A stretch of DNA of 55,080 nt from Bacillus sp. ISL-51 (GTDB lineage: Bacteria > Bacillota > Bacilli > Bacillales > Bacillaceae): the NCBI RefSeq assembly GCF_018613535.1, contig NZ_JAGGQB010000001.1, positions 1 to 55,080 of the forward strand, in the 5' to 3' direction. A program made the position numbers and the translations under genes. The stretch's first letter is position 1; each line of letters starts with the position of its first letter. Positions 41,805 to 50,696 of the stretch are shown piece by piece. The notes under the pieces were generated by a model. It was not told the origin of the DNA and made no database searches. It saw nothing but the letters and a program-made list of their open reading frames with translations.

Positions 41805-43445
41805 TTAACATAACCTGAGCTCTTCAATCGTTTTTTCTCTCAGCTTGAATTTCTGAATTTTTCCTGACGCTGTCATGGGATACTCATCAGTGAACAAAAC
41901 ATAACGGGGCACTTTATAGCGGGCTATTTTTTCTTTGCAGTATGTTTTGATGTCCTCTTCTGAAGCGGTTTGTCCCTTTTTCAGCCTGATCCATGCAGCA
42001 GCTTCTTCTCCGTATTTCGGATCAGGCACTCCGACGACTTGGACATCGGCTACTGCGGGGTGGCGGTACAGTAATTCTTCAATCTCCCGCGGATAAATAT
42101 TTTCGCCGCCTCTGATCAGCATATCTTTTAATCGGCCTGTGATCCGGCAGTAGCCGGCTTCATCCATGACAGCCAAGTCACCGGTATGAAGCCAGCCGTC
42201 TGTGTCAATGGCTTCTTTTGTTGCTTCTTCGTTTTTGTAGTAGCCTTTCATGACATGGTATCCGCGGGTGCAAAGCTCTCCTTGTTCACCACGCGGCACT
42301 TCATCCGATGCTCCGGGACGCACGATTTTGATCTCGATATGCGGCAAAGCGCGCCCTGCCGTTTCCACTCTTCTTTTAAATGAATCATCGGTCCTTGTTT
42401 GCGTAATGACCGGTGATGCTTCCGTTTGCCCGTAGGCAATCGTAATATCTGTCATGCCGATTTTGCCGATCACTTCTTTCATGACCTCCGCCGGGCATGC
42501 AGACCCTGCCATAATTCCGGTTCTGATATGAGACAGATCATACTTAGAAAAACGGCTGTTTTGAAGCAGGGCGATAAACATCGTCGGAACGCCGTGGAGC
42601 GCCGTACAGGCTTCTTGCTCAGCCGTTTTCAGCACGGTTTCGGGAGAAAATTGTTCTACGGGTATCATCGCCGCGCCTGCTGAAACACATGCCAGCACGC
42701 CGAGCACGCAACCGAAGCAATGGAAAAACGGCACGGGGATACATAGACGGTCACCGGACGTAAGTTTCATACATTCTGCAATATTGGCTGCGTTATTTAC
42801 GATATTAAAATGCGAGAGCATAACACCTTTCGGAAATCCGGTCGTGCCCGATGTATACTGCATGTGGATGCAATCATCCTTTTCCAGGCTGTCCATTCTC
42901 CCGTCAAGCTCTTCATCCGTCACGGCTTTAGCGTCCTCGAGCAGTAAATCCCATTGATACATTCCCGGCGGGCTTTTATCACCGATGAATAAAACCGTTT
43001 GTAAAAACGGATATCGTTTTGAGCGCAGCTGCCCGGGCTCGGAATGCTTCAGCTCAGGAATTAGTTTATTCACAATATCGGCATAAGATGTCTGCCGGTA
43101 GGACTCCATGATGATGAGAGCGGAAACATCTGAATGGGTAAGCAGATAATCCAGCTCAGCGGTCTGAAAGTTTGTATTAATCGTGACGAGGACGGCTCCG
43201 ATTTTCGCCGTTGCAAATTGCGCGGCCAGCCATTCCGGTATATTGGCTGCCCATATGGCCACATGATCCCCTTTTTGAATCCCCAGCTTCATGAGGCCTT
43301 TTGCTGTTTGGCGGCATAACAGGTCAAACTCGGCATACGTATAACGAAGACCGCGATCGGGATAAACAACGGCGTCATGATCGGGCACCAGTTCGGCAGT
43401 CCGCTCTAATAGTCTGCCGGCTGTCAAATGGATGAGGTCAGCCAT
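41805..43445 (-). CDS. yngI: Acyl-CoA synthetase YngI (AMP-forming)
   Basis: ANL-superfamily ligase of 546 aa that activates a carboxylic acid to its CoA ester with ATP. Motifs: MQYTSGTTGFPKGVMLSH near 194-211 (P-loop), IAYGQTEASPV near 337, TGDLAVMDEAGYCRITGRLKDM near 422, GGENIYPREIEE near 447, and the catalytic Lys in TASGKIQKFKLRE near 530. In the operon it would activate a free branched or medium-chain acid, such as isovalerate or methylcrotonate, for the dehydrogenase YngJ. Acetoacetate is another possibility. The substrate is not readable. A cre-like site lies just upstream in the 39-nt gap after yngJ. Confidence 0.92.
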   Translation of the reverse strand: MADLIHLTAGRLLERTAELVPDHDAVVYPDRGLRYTYAEFDLLCRQTAKGLMKLGIQKGDHVAIWAANIPEWLAAQFATAKIGAVLVTINTNFQTAELDYLLTHSDVSALIIMESYRQTSYADIVNKLIPELKHSEPGQLRSKRYPFLQTVLFIGDKSPPGMYQWDLLLEDAKAVTDEELDGRMDSLEKDDCIHMQYTSGTTGFPKGVMLSHFNIVNNAANIAECMKLTSGDRLCIPVPFFHCFGCVLGVLACVSAGAAMIPVEQFSPETVLKTAEQEACTALHGVPTMFIALLQNSRFSKYDLSHIRTGIMAGSACPAEVMKEVIGKIGMTDITIAYGQTEASPVITQTRTDDSFKRRVETAGRALPHIEIKIVRPGASDEVPRGEQGELCTRGYHVMKGYYKNEEATKEAIDTDGWLHTGDLAVMDEAGYCRITGRLKDMLIRGGENIYPREIEELLYRHPAVADVQVVGVPDPKYGEEAAAWIRLKKGQTASEEDIKTYCKEKIARYKVPRYVLFTDEYPMTASGKIQKFKLREKTIEELRLC

Positions 43446-43468
43446 ATGATCCGCCTCCTTTCCCTTTT

Positions 43469-43482
43469 GGTAAACGTTTTCA
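43469..43482 (-). promoter_or_regulatory. cre-like CcpA site between yngJ and yngI
   Basis: TGAAAACGTTTACC on the minus strand fits the cre consensus TGWNANCGNTNWCA at all fixed positions but the last A, the same single deviation as the site in front of yxjC. It lies in the 39-nt gap 24-37 nt ahead of the yngI start, so it could act as a roadblock inside the operon. Confidence 0.55.
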
Positions 43483-43484
43483 TT

Positions 43485-44627
43485 TCACTTCAGCAGCTGT
43501 CTTGCGATTACCATTCTTTGAATTTCTGATGTTCCTTCGCCGATTTCCATCAGCTTTGCGTCGCGAAGCATGCGTTCTACTCCGTATTCTTTCATATAGC
43601 CTGATCCGCCGTGAATTTGAATGGCCTGAAGACACGTTCTGACGGCCATTTCTGATGCAAACAGCTTGGCATAGGCCGCTTCTTTTGTAAACGGGAGCTC
43701 CTGATCTTTCAGCCAGGCTGCTTTTAATACCATTTGTCTGGCGAGCTCAATTTCCATTGCCATGTCCGCAAGCTTAAACTGAATCGCTTGAAAAGATGAG
43801 ATGGAGCTGCCGAACTGCCTGCGTTCCTTCGCGTAAGACAACGATGCCTCCAGTGCCCCTTGAGCGATGCCGACAGCAAGCGCCGCAATGGAAATCCGGC
43901 CGCCGTCTAATGTATAAAGGAATTGTTTAAAGCCCTTTGTAGGGTCGCCGAGCAGATAATCAGCGGGAACCCGGACATCTTCGAGCAAAAGTTCGGCTGT
44001 ATCCGATCCTCTGACACCCATCTTGTCGTAAGGATTAGTGATTGTAAATCCCGGTGTGTCTGTCGGGACAATGAGGGCTGAGATGATATTTTTTCCGGCC
44101 TCGTTTTTACCGGTGACGGCTGTGACAATAACCGTGCGGGCGAAATTGGCGTTTGTGATCCAGCATTTCTCTCCGTTGATCACATATTCATCACCCTTCC
44201 GCTCTGCTTTTGTCTGCGTTCCGCCCGCATCTGACCCGGCATTTGGTTCTGTCAGCCCGAATGAGCCGAGTGCCTTTCCGGAAGCAAGCGGGATAAGGTG
44301 TTCTTGTTTTTGCTGTTCTGTTCCGAAGTAATATAAGGGGCTTGCGCCGAGTGACACGGCCGCCGCATAGCTTAATCCCGTACTACCGCAGGCTTTTCCG
44401 ATTTCTTCAACGGCTAATGCATAAGAAACGGTGTCGCCGCCCGATCCGCCATATGCTTCCGGAAACGGAATTCCGAGCAGCCCAAGCTCACCCATTTTTT
44501 TAAATGTGTCAATCGGGAAGACGGCTGATTGATCAACCTCATGTGCTTTTGGAGCAATTTCTTTCTTGGCGAAATCTCTGACCATTTCGCGCACCATCTG
44601 CTGTTCTTTTGTCAGTTCAAAATTCAT
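43485..44627 (-). CDS. yngJ: Acyl-CoA dehydrogenase YngJ
   Basis: FAD enzyme that oxidises an acyl-CoA to the enoyl-CoA and passes electrons to ETF. 380 aa. Signatures are FGLTEPNAGSDAGGTQTKAE near 123 (FAD loop), the QFGSSISSFQAIQFKLADMA stretch near 268, and the C-terminal QIHGGSGYMKEYGVERMLRDAK near 339. Operon context suggests isovaleryl-CoA as substrate. The C-terminal motif, however, is IGEGTSEIQR with a Glu at the base position used by short-chain enzymes, where isovaleryl-CoA dehydrogenases typically have Ala. Butyryl- or 2-methylbutyryl-like substrates therefore remain open. It is first in the operon, with SD AAGGAGG 6 nt ahead. In B. subtilis this operon is, as I recall, expressed in the mother cell under SigE. 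Confidence 0.92.
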   Translation of the reverse strand: MNFELTKEQQMVREMVRDFAKKEIAPKAHEVDQSAVFPIDTFKKMGELGLLGIPFPEAYGGSGGDTVSYALAVEEIGKACGSTGLSYAAAVSLGASPLYYFGTEQQKQEHLIPLASGKALGSFGLTEPNAGSDAGGTQTKAERKGDEYVINGEKCWITNANFARTVIVTAVTGKNEAGKNIISALIVPTDTPGFTITNPYDKMGVRGSDTAELLLEDVRVPADYLLGDPTKGFKQFLYTLDGGRISIAALAVGIAQGALEASLSYAKERRQFGSSISSFQAIQFKLADMAMEIELARQMVLKAAWLKDQELPFTKEAAYAKLFASEMAVRTCLQAIQIHGGSGYMKEYGVERMLRDAKLMEIGEGTSEIQRMVIARQLLK

Positions 44628-44717
44628 TGACCTTCCTCCTTCTGCTGCTTTCTACATTTTATTAATGGGGGTCTTTATTCATTCCATCCAAATGAAGTCT
44701 GAACATTCGGATTGATC

Positions 44718-44751
44718 AAATAAAAAAACTGACAGCGCGTGACTGTCAGTT
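44718..44751 (-). terminator. Terminator of yngK
   Basis: AACTGACAG (44727-44735) pairs perfectly with CTGTCAGTT (44743-44751) over a 7-nt loop and, read on the minus strand, ends in seven T. It lies 12 nt after the yngK stop and separates it from the yngJ operon, which therefore needs its own promoter in 44628-44717. Confidence 0.88.
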
Positions 44752-44762
44752 TGAGAAAGGAG

Positions 44763-46304
44763 CTATTTTACGGATCGTTTTGCTGAGGGCTTGCTTTCAT
44801 GATGCAGCCTGTCAACGGATGTCACGATATAGGTGCAGGTGTTCCCTGCCTGTGTATCAGTATCTGAAAATGTTTGCTTTCGTGAAGCGGTTTTTCTTAC
44901 CGTATCCACCAAATAAGGCGGTTTCCCTTTTTCCGCCCGATAAATGGCGTAATATGCAGTCTTTTTGCCATTTGATTTGGAGTCTTCAATATAGATCGTA
45001 TGTCCTGAGGCGCTTTTTGACACCCGTTTGATTGCCGGCTGCTTTAAGGCAGAATGACCGAGCCAGGGCATCTCGGGAATTAACGCGGGACGGCTGTAAA
45101 AATCGCTGATCAAGCGGCTTTTCACTTCGAGCGGATTGCGGTTTAGATCCTTTAAGCTGAAGTGCATGCTGCCTTTAACCAGCTCAGATTGACGGTTCAA
45201 TCGGATCTGTCTTCCGTATTCTTCAGCATCTGACCAGGCTGGATCGGCATTGTTATTGATTTTATAAGATGCCTGCCCGATATATAAATGTACTTGGCGA
45301 TTCTTCACTTCCCTGCTCCACCAATCAGCCAGGACGTCATATGCAGCTGCCTTAAATCCGATGCTCCAGTATATTTGCGGTGTAATATAATCGATATACC
45401 CCTTTTGAATCCATTCTCTTGTGTCCGCGTATAAATCATCGTAATTTCGGACACCTGCGGAAGTGTTGGAGCCTGTCGGGTCATCAGCCGCATTTCTCCA
45501 TACGCCGAAAGGGCTGATCCCGAATTTAACATACGGCTTTTCTTTTTTTATGGTTTGGTTTATTTGCTTTACGAGCCGGTTGACGTTATCTCTCCGCCAG
45601 TCATCAATGCTGGCAAAATGCGCTTTTCCGTATTGCTCGTACGCGGCATGATCGGGAAATTCCTGTCCGGCGATTTTATAAGGATAAAAATAATCATCCA
45701 TATGAACGGCGTCAATGTCATAACGGCTGACTGCTTCTTTGATCCCATCGACTATAAACTGTCTCACTTCGGGAAGTCCCGGATTATAATACAGCTGTTT
45801 GCCGTAGGCAGCGACCCAATCAGGGTGTGTTCGTGCCGGATGATCGGCTGAAAGCGCATCCAAATTTGTGTGATTCATTGTGATCCGGTAAGGATTAAAC
45901 CAGGCGTGGAATTCCAGATTGCGTTTGTGGGTTTCTTCAACTAAAAAAGCGAGCGGATCATACCCGGGATTTTTCCCCTGTGTTCCTGTCAAGTATTCGG
46001 ACCAAGGCCCGTAATCCGATGGGTAAAATGCGTCGGCCGTGGGCTTAATTTGGACAACGACGGCATTCATCCCCATCGCTTGCACGTCATCAAGCAGTTT
46101 CATAAATTCCTTTTTTTGCTCATCTGGAGACAGCCCTTTTTTAGAAGGCCAGTCGATATTGGTTACTGAGGCAATCCATACCGCCCTCATTTCCCTGTCT
46201 GGCTGAGTTTCTTTCAAGGATGCTGCGGATGCTGAAGCGCTGAAGATACCGGCTGTCAGTAAAACGGTGAAAAACCATATGATGCTCGGACGGCAGCCTT
46301 TCAT
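44763..46304 (-). CDS. yngK: Secreted glycosyl hydrolase-like protein YngK (GHL10/DUF187)
   Basis: 513 aa. A Sec signal peptide is plain: KGCRPS, a hydrophobic core near 8-25, and a cleavage site after SASA (about residue 27). The GHL10 TIM-barrel domain follows (REMRAVWIASVTNIDWPSKK near 38-57, WFNPYRIT near 135, DDYFYPYKI near 203, GISPFGVWRNA near 264, YITPQIYWSIGFKA near 309). The last 100 residues look like a fibronectin-III-type domain (YYAIYRAEKGKPPYLVDTV and TYIVTSVDRLHHESKPS). It probably acts on wall or other polysaccharide outside the cell; the substrate is unknown. There is no lipobox Cys. SD AGGGAGGGGG precedes ATG 46304. It lies 120 nt after yngL with a terminator between, so it has its own promoter. 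Confidence 0.9.
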   Translation of the reverse strand: MKGCRPSIIWFFTVLLTAGIFSASASAASLKETQPDREMRAVWIASVTNIDWPSKKGLSPDEQKKEFMKLLDDVQAMGMNAVVVQIKPTADAFYPSDYGPWSEYLTGTQGKNPGYDPLAFLVEETHKRNLEFHAWFNPYRITMNHTNLDALSADHPARTHPDWVAAYGKQLYYNPGLPEVRQFIVDGIKEAVSRYDIDAVHMDDYFYPYKIAGQEFPDHAAYEQYGKAHFASIDDWRRDNVNRLVKQINQTIKKEKPYVKFGISPFGVWRNAADDPTGSNTSAGVRNYDDLYADTREWIQKGYIDYITPQIYWSIGFKAAAYDVLADWWSREVKNRQVHLYIGQASYKINNNADPAWSDAEEYGRQIRLNRQSELVKGSMHFSLKDLNRNPLEVKSRLISDFYSRPALIPEMPWLGHSALKQPAIKRVSKSASGHTIYIEDSKSNGKKTAYYAIYRAEKGKPPYLVDTVRKTASRKQTFSDTDTQAGNTCTYIVTSVDRLHHESKPSAKRSVK

Positions 46305-46396
46305 TTTTCTCCCCCTCCCTGCTTTACGGTATTCTAAAGCGGGCGGGGCGGTGAATACAGGGGGCTTCTTTGCTCCTCTCAGCCTATAGAAAAAGA

Positions 46397-46436
46397 AAAA
46401 AGTCCTAAAGCAATAAAAACTGCTTTAGGACTTTTT
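46397..46436 (-). terminator. Terminator of the ppsE-yngL transcript, overlapping the yngL stop codon
   Basis: AAAAAGTCCTAAAGCA (46397-46412) pairs exactly with TGCTTTAGGACTTTTT (46421-46436), 16 bp around an 8-nt loop, with further T after it on the minus strand. The 5' arm begins in the last codons of yngL (Lys-Lys-Ser-stop), so the stem forms only once ribosomes have cleared the end of the gene. Confidence 0.92.
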
Positions 46437-46805
46437 ATGTTTCATGGCGGCCAACACGTCTATCACTTTCGTTCCGACGCCGACAAACGTTTCAAGAATC
46501 GCCTGCGCACCGGCAATCGACAGAATGAAAATAACCGGATTTGCATAGCGGGGCCATATCAGATAGCAGATGCCGATCAATATGGCGCACCAGACGCCCG
46601 CACACCAATAGCATTGCAGCATGTAACCGAATGTAGAGGACGGTACGTGTTTTTGTCCGACATGCCCTGCTGCATCTATCGTTTTTTCTTGTTTTGTAAA
46701 GGGTTTGCGGATAAATTCTGTAATCTTATCAAAGACAATTAAATGGGTCAGGCGGTAGCTCGCAAGGATAATCATCAAATATGTGAGCCAAGATAGGTTA
46801 GTCAT
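46425..46805 (-). CDS. yngL: Small membrane protein YngL (DUF1360)
   Basis: 126 aa, with hydrophobic segments at about 4-24, 74-92 and 96-113. The DUF1360 signature YMLQCYWCAGVWCAI near 61-75 carries three Cys. Family function is unknown; related proteins appear in sporulating bacilli. It starts 69 nt after ppsE with no terminator in between and SD TGGAGGT, so it is probably transcribed by read-through from the lipopeptide operon. A 16-bp terminator overlaps its stop codon. No role in fengycin synthesis can be inferred from the sequence. Confidence 0.85.
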   Translation of the reverse strand: MTNLSWLTYLMIILASYRLTHLIVFDKITEFIRKPFTKQEKTIDAAGHVGQKHVPSSTFGYMLQCYWCAGVWCAILIGICYLIWPRYANPVIFILSIAGAQAILETFVGVGTKVIDVLAAMKHKKS

Positions 46806-46874
46806 GACAAACCTCCAAAAACACTGGATTTTCCCTATCTTGCCCTCTGTCTCAGCGAACCATTCCGACGGATT

Positions 46875-49800
46875 TTACAGATGGCGCTCTAACCGTTTGC
46901 CGCTGCTTGCGACGATATGTTGTATCACCTTTGCATTTTGCTGGACAAAGGCCGCTTCAAACATATCCTTATGGGCACCTGCCCCTTGATATTCCTGATA
47001 GAGTCCTTTTGAGGCGCCCTCCCATTTTTGCCGCTGCATGTCACCGTGATGTTCCTCGATTCCGGCTTCAATAAAATGAATGTTTGCAGCAATTTGGCCG
47101 TCATTGATCAGCTTCGCCCAATACGTTTGATAGCTTGCCGTCTTTTTAATGACCGCTTCTCTGACCGGAGCCGGGACGTTATCGGCTGTTGTGCTGTTTG
47201 GCTGCGGCGGCAGTGCCTCAAGCTTTCTGTAGGCATCTGCGATAATGAGGTCACTGACCTCCAGTCCGCTTCTTTCCATCGCTTTTACAGCCTCAAACGC
47301 CGTATTTCCGCCTGCCGAATACCCTAAAAGGATATAAGGGCCTTTTGGCTGGATGTCAATGATTTTATCAATGTATTGCTCCATTCTGCTGTCTTCTTCA
47401 ATAAAGTTAAAGCCGTACACAGTGGATTGGCCATTTAATGCTGATGCAAGTTCTTTGAAGAAAATACCAAATCCTGAGATAGGCGGAAAACAGAAAAGAT
47501 TCGGTCCCGCCGGCTGATTCAATCTGCTGATATGCTGCTCGGCTGCTGTGCTCAGCTGCCGGGAATACAGCTTTTCTGCTAATTGTTCGATTGTCGGATT
47601 TTCGAATAATAATTCGATCGGGACATCCATCTGCTGGCTGTTCTTCAGCTGGTGGATGACTTGTAATGCTTTTAACGAATGGCCGCCAAGCTCGAAGAAG
47701 TCGTCTTGAATGCCGAGCTCCGCTATACCGAGTATCGGCTTCCAGATCTCTATCAGTTCCCGTTCAACCCAGTTTCGCGGCGGAATTATATTTCTTTCAG
47801 CTTGTTTACGTTCTGGCAAAGGAAGAGCGCGGCGGTCGACTTTGCCGTTTGCGGTAAGCGGCATACGGTCAAGCTTTATCCAGTAATTCGGAATCATATA
47901 ATCCGGAAGCGACCTTGCCAATAATGAACGTATGGTTCTATCCTCCATTTGGATACCGGTATAATACGCGCAAAGGATTGCCTCTTCTCCTTCTTCTGAA
48001 AAAATAGCAACCGCAGCTTCTTGTATCCCTTCAATCTCGGTCAGCCGCGCTTCGATTTCTGCCGGTTCGATTCGTTTACCGCGAATCTTGAATTGCCGGT
48101 CAATCCGGCTGATATAGTCTATATTCCCATCAGGAAGCCAGCGTGCCAGATCGCCGGTTTTGTACATCTTTTCTTCCGGGTAAAACGGATGCTGCACAAA
48201 TGCTTCTTTTGTTAATTCAGGTCTGTGTAAATACCCTTTGGCCACCCCGTCACCGCCGACGCAAAGCTCACCGGGGACGCCGATCGGCGCAAGCCGGCCG
48301 TTTTTATCGATGATAAAGGCGGTTGAATTGCTGATCGGTTTGCCGATCGGGATAGGCTGTGAGAAATCTTGTTTGATGTCAAAAAAGGTTGAAAATGTCG
48401 TATTTTCCGTCGGCCCGTATATGTTATAAAGGCTGAGATTCGGGCATCGCTGTCTGACCGTATTCATGAGTGCGGGTGACAGGGCCTCTCCGCCGACATA
48501 TAAGGTGTGCAAACCGGAAAACATGTCGGGCTTTGTTTGAGCGAACTGATTAAAGAGAGCTGTTGTCAAAAACAGAACTGTAATGCGGTTTTCAAGCAAA
48601 TAGCTGCCGAATCGGACCGGTGCAAGCATGGTCGAGCGGTCAATCACATGAAGGCACGCTCCGTTTAAAAGGGCCCCGAACATTTCAAAAGTGACGGCGT
48701 CAAAGCCGATTGAGCCGGTTAATATGAGCCTGTCCTTTGGGCCGGCTGATGTGTAATTGCTGTTTGACACAAGAGATACGACGTTCCGATGTGAAATCAT
48801 CACTCCTTTTGGTTTGCCCGTTGAACCTGACGTATACATAATATAGGCCAGATCATCAGGAGCGGTATTGACATTCAGATCCCTGGCGGAAGCCGTTTGT
48901 GTCTCTTTGCCGTCTGGAATCAATACTTTTTGTGAAAAATCAATATTAGTCTTGATCCCTTTTTGCACCGCCAAAATCTGCGCGCCGCTTTCTTTCAGCA
49001 TGTCACTGATCCGTTCGGGAGGAAGATCCGCGTCAAGCGGAAGATACGTCCCTCCCGCTTTTAAAACAGCGAGAACAGAGATAATAAATTCCGGTGAACG
49101 TTCGGCCAAAATTCCTGCGATTCCCTGTGGCGCCAAGCCGTTTTCCTGTAAAGTGCAGGCAAATGCAGTTGATTGTTCATTCAGCTCCCTGTATGTCATT
49201 GTCAGGCTGCCTGCCTGGAGCGCCTGGTGATCCGGTGTTTTTTCTGCTTGACTGCAAAATAGGTCAATGATGCTTTTGTCTTTTTCGTAGTTCGTTTTTG
49301 TATCATTAAACTCTCCGATAATCTTGGATCTCTCTTCCTGCCCGAGCATCGAAAGCCGGGCGGCCGGGATATCGGGATTGGAGGCGGCGCAGCGCAGCGC
49401 TTCTTGTAAATGCCCTTTTACACTTTCCATCCATAAATCATCATAAACGTTTGCATTGTAGCTGAATTTAATGATGAGTTCATCGCCGGGTGCAATCACG
49501 AGATTAAAATTGTAACCTGATTGTTCCGACACCTTTACATTTTCAATTCGGAACGGTGCATCCGTCATGTTTTCCGAGTCTTCCATCTGCTGCTGAAGCG
49601 GATAGTTTTCAAATACGATAATATGGTCGATTAAATCCTGTTTCAGCACAGTATGTGACTGGATATCAGCAAGCGGATGAAAGCTGAATGCCTCTGTATC
49701 CAGCATTTCTTTCTGGCAGCGGCAGAGCAGCTCCTTAAAGGTTTCTCCGCCTGTCTTTATCCTCACAGGTACGGTATTGATAAACAGTCCAATCATTTTT

Positions 49801-50678
49801 TCCACTCCCGGAATGACGGAAGGGCGTCCCGATACGACGGCGCCGAAGACGACATCGTCTGTCCGGTTATAACGCTGGAGCATCAAGCCCCATACCGTTT
49901 GCATGAGAGTGGCGAGAGTGGCGCCCTGCTCTTTTGCGGCGGTTTTCAGCTTGTCCGTCAGTTCTTGATCTAATGAAAACATCAGCTCTTTCTTCCGGTA
50001 GCCTTTTTCCGCCGGACGGGACGATATCTTCGGAAGCCCCGCGGGCGTACTGCAGCCCGCTAAATACCGCTTCCAATAATCCGAAGCCTCATCTTTATCC
50101 TGATCAGTCAGCCAGGAAATATAGGCGCTGTAAGGTTTAACGGGCGGTAATGACACAGGCCTGCCCGAATCAATCGCCTGGTAAATATGCATAAATTCCT
50201 GAAGCACGATGCCGAGGCACCAGCCGTCCATTAAGATATGGTGGTGGCTCCAGACGCACACATATTCCTCAGCTCCCGTTTTTAACAGAGAAACCCTCAT
50301 GAGCATATCCTTTTGCAAATCGAAGCCTTTTAAACGGTCATGTTCTTTGAACTGGCTGATATAGCTGTTTTGCTCAGTTTCCGTCAAAGTTGAGATATCT
50401 TCATCATGCAAACGGAAGGTTCGCTCTTGTAACACGACTTGGCGGGGGCCCGCCAGCTGAGCGACATGGGGCAAAAAAACCGTTCTGAAAATTTCGTGGC
50501 GGCTGATGACCGACTGTATGCTTTGTTGGAACAAGTCCAGACGAAGCCGGCCTTTTATCGTGAAAACGGATTGTTCAATATATGCAGCCCCCTCCTCTTG
50601 CAGAAAGGAATGGAAAAGCATTCCTTCCTGCATGCGGCTGAGGGGATAAATGTTTTGGATGTTTTTCGTTTTGTCCAT
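46875..50678 (-). CDS. ppsE: Fengycin/plipastatin synthetase, last subunit with Ile module and thioesterase (PpsE/FenE)
   Basis: Adds Ile10 to the lipodecapeptide and releases it by cyclisation. 1267 aa, close to the 1279 of B. subtilis PpsE. Domain order: C (1 to about 440; HHILMDGWC near 146, the form used after epimerases); A (about 465-950; [13 protein letters not shown] near 618, specificity residues D-A-F-F-Y-G-I-T-F, an Ile code); carrier (GGHSLKA, Ser near 1000); thioesterase (GYSAGG near 1118-1123, with the catalytic Ser, and a later His in the EEHHGDM region). The N-terminus [15 protein letters not shown] is the usual acceptor docking segment. SD GGGAGG precedes ATG 50678, 18 nt after ppsD. 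In strain F29-3 nomenclature this is fenB; in FZB42 it is fenE. Confidence 0.96.
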   Translation of the reverse strand: MDKTKNIQNIYPLSRMQEGMLFHSFLQEEGAAYIEQSVFTIKGRLRLDLFQQSIQSVISRHEIFRTVFLPHVAQLAGPRQVVLQERTFRLHDEDISTLTETEQNSYISQFKEHDRLKGFDLQKDMLMRVSLLKTGAEEYVCVWSHHHILMDGWCLGIVLQEFMHIYQAIDSGRPVSLPPVKPYSAYISWLTDQDKDEASDYWKRYLAGCSTPAGLPKISSRPAEKGYRKKELMFSLDQELTDKLKTAAKEQGATLATLMQTVWGLMLQRYNRTDDVVFGAVVSGRPSVIPGVEKMIGLFINTVPVRIKTGGETFKELLCRCQKEMLDTEAFSFHPLADIQSHTVLKQDLIDHIIVFENYPLQQQMEDSENMTDAPFRIENVKVSEQSGYNFNLVIAPGDELIIKFSYNANVYDDLWMESVKGHLQEALRCAASNPDIPAARLSMLGQEERSKIIGEFNDTKTNYEKDKSIIDLFCSQAEKTPDHQALQAGSLTMTYRELNEQSTAFACTLQENGLAPQGIAGILAERSPEFIISVLAVLKAGGTYLPLDADLPPERISDMLKESGAQILAVQKGIKTNIDFSQKVLIPDGKETQTASARDLNVNTAPDDLAYIMYTSGSTGKPKGVMISHRNVVSLVSNSNYTSAGPKDRLILTGSIGFDAVTFEMFGALLNGACLHVIDRSTMLAPVRFGSYLLENRITVLFLTTALFNQFAQTKPDMFSGLHTLYVGGEALSPALMNTVRQRCPNLSLYNIYGPTENTTFSTFFDIKQDFSQPIPIGKPISNSTAFIIDKNGRLAPIGVPGELCVGGDGVAKGYLHRPELTKEAFVQHPFYPEEKMYKTGDLARWLPDGNIDYISRIDRQFKIRGKRIEPAEIEARLTEIEGIQEAAVAIFSEEGEEAILCAYYTGIQMEDRTIRSLLARSLPDYMIPNYWIKLDRMPLTANGKVDRRALPLPERKQAERNIIPPRNWVERELIEIWKPILGIAELGIQDDFFELGGHSLKALQVIHQLKNSQQMDVPIELLFENPTIEQLAEKLYSRQLSTAAEQHISRLNQPAGPNLFCFPPISGFGIFFKELASALNGQSTVYGFNFIEEDSRMEQYIDKIIDIQPKGPYILLGYSAGGNTAFEAVKAMERSGLEVSDLIIADAYRKLEALPPQPNSTTADNVPAPVREAVIKKTASYQTYWAKLINDGQIAANIHFIEAGIEEHHGDMQRQKWEGASKGLYQEYQGAGAHKDMFEAAFVQQNAKVIQHIVASSGKRLERHL

Positions 50679-50696
50679 GTTTTCCTCCCGCTGGTT

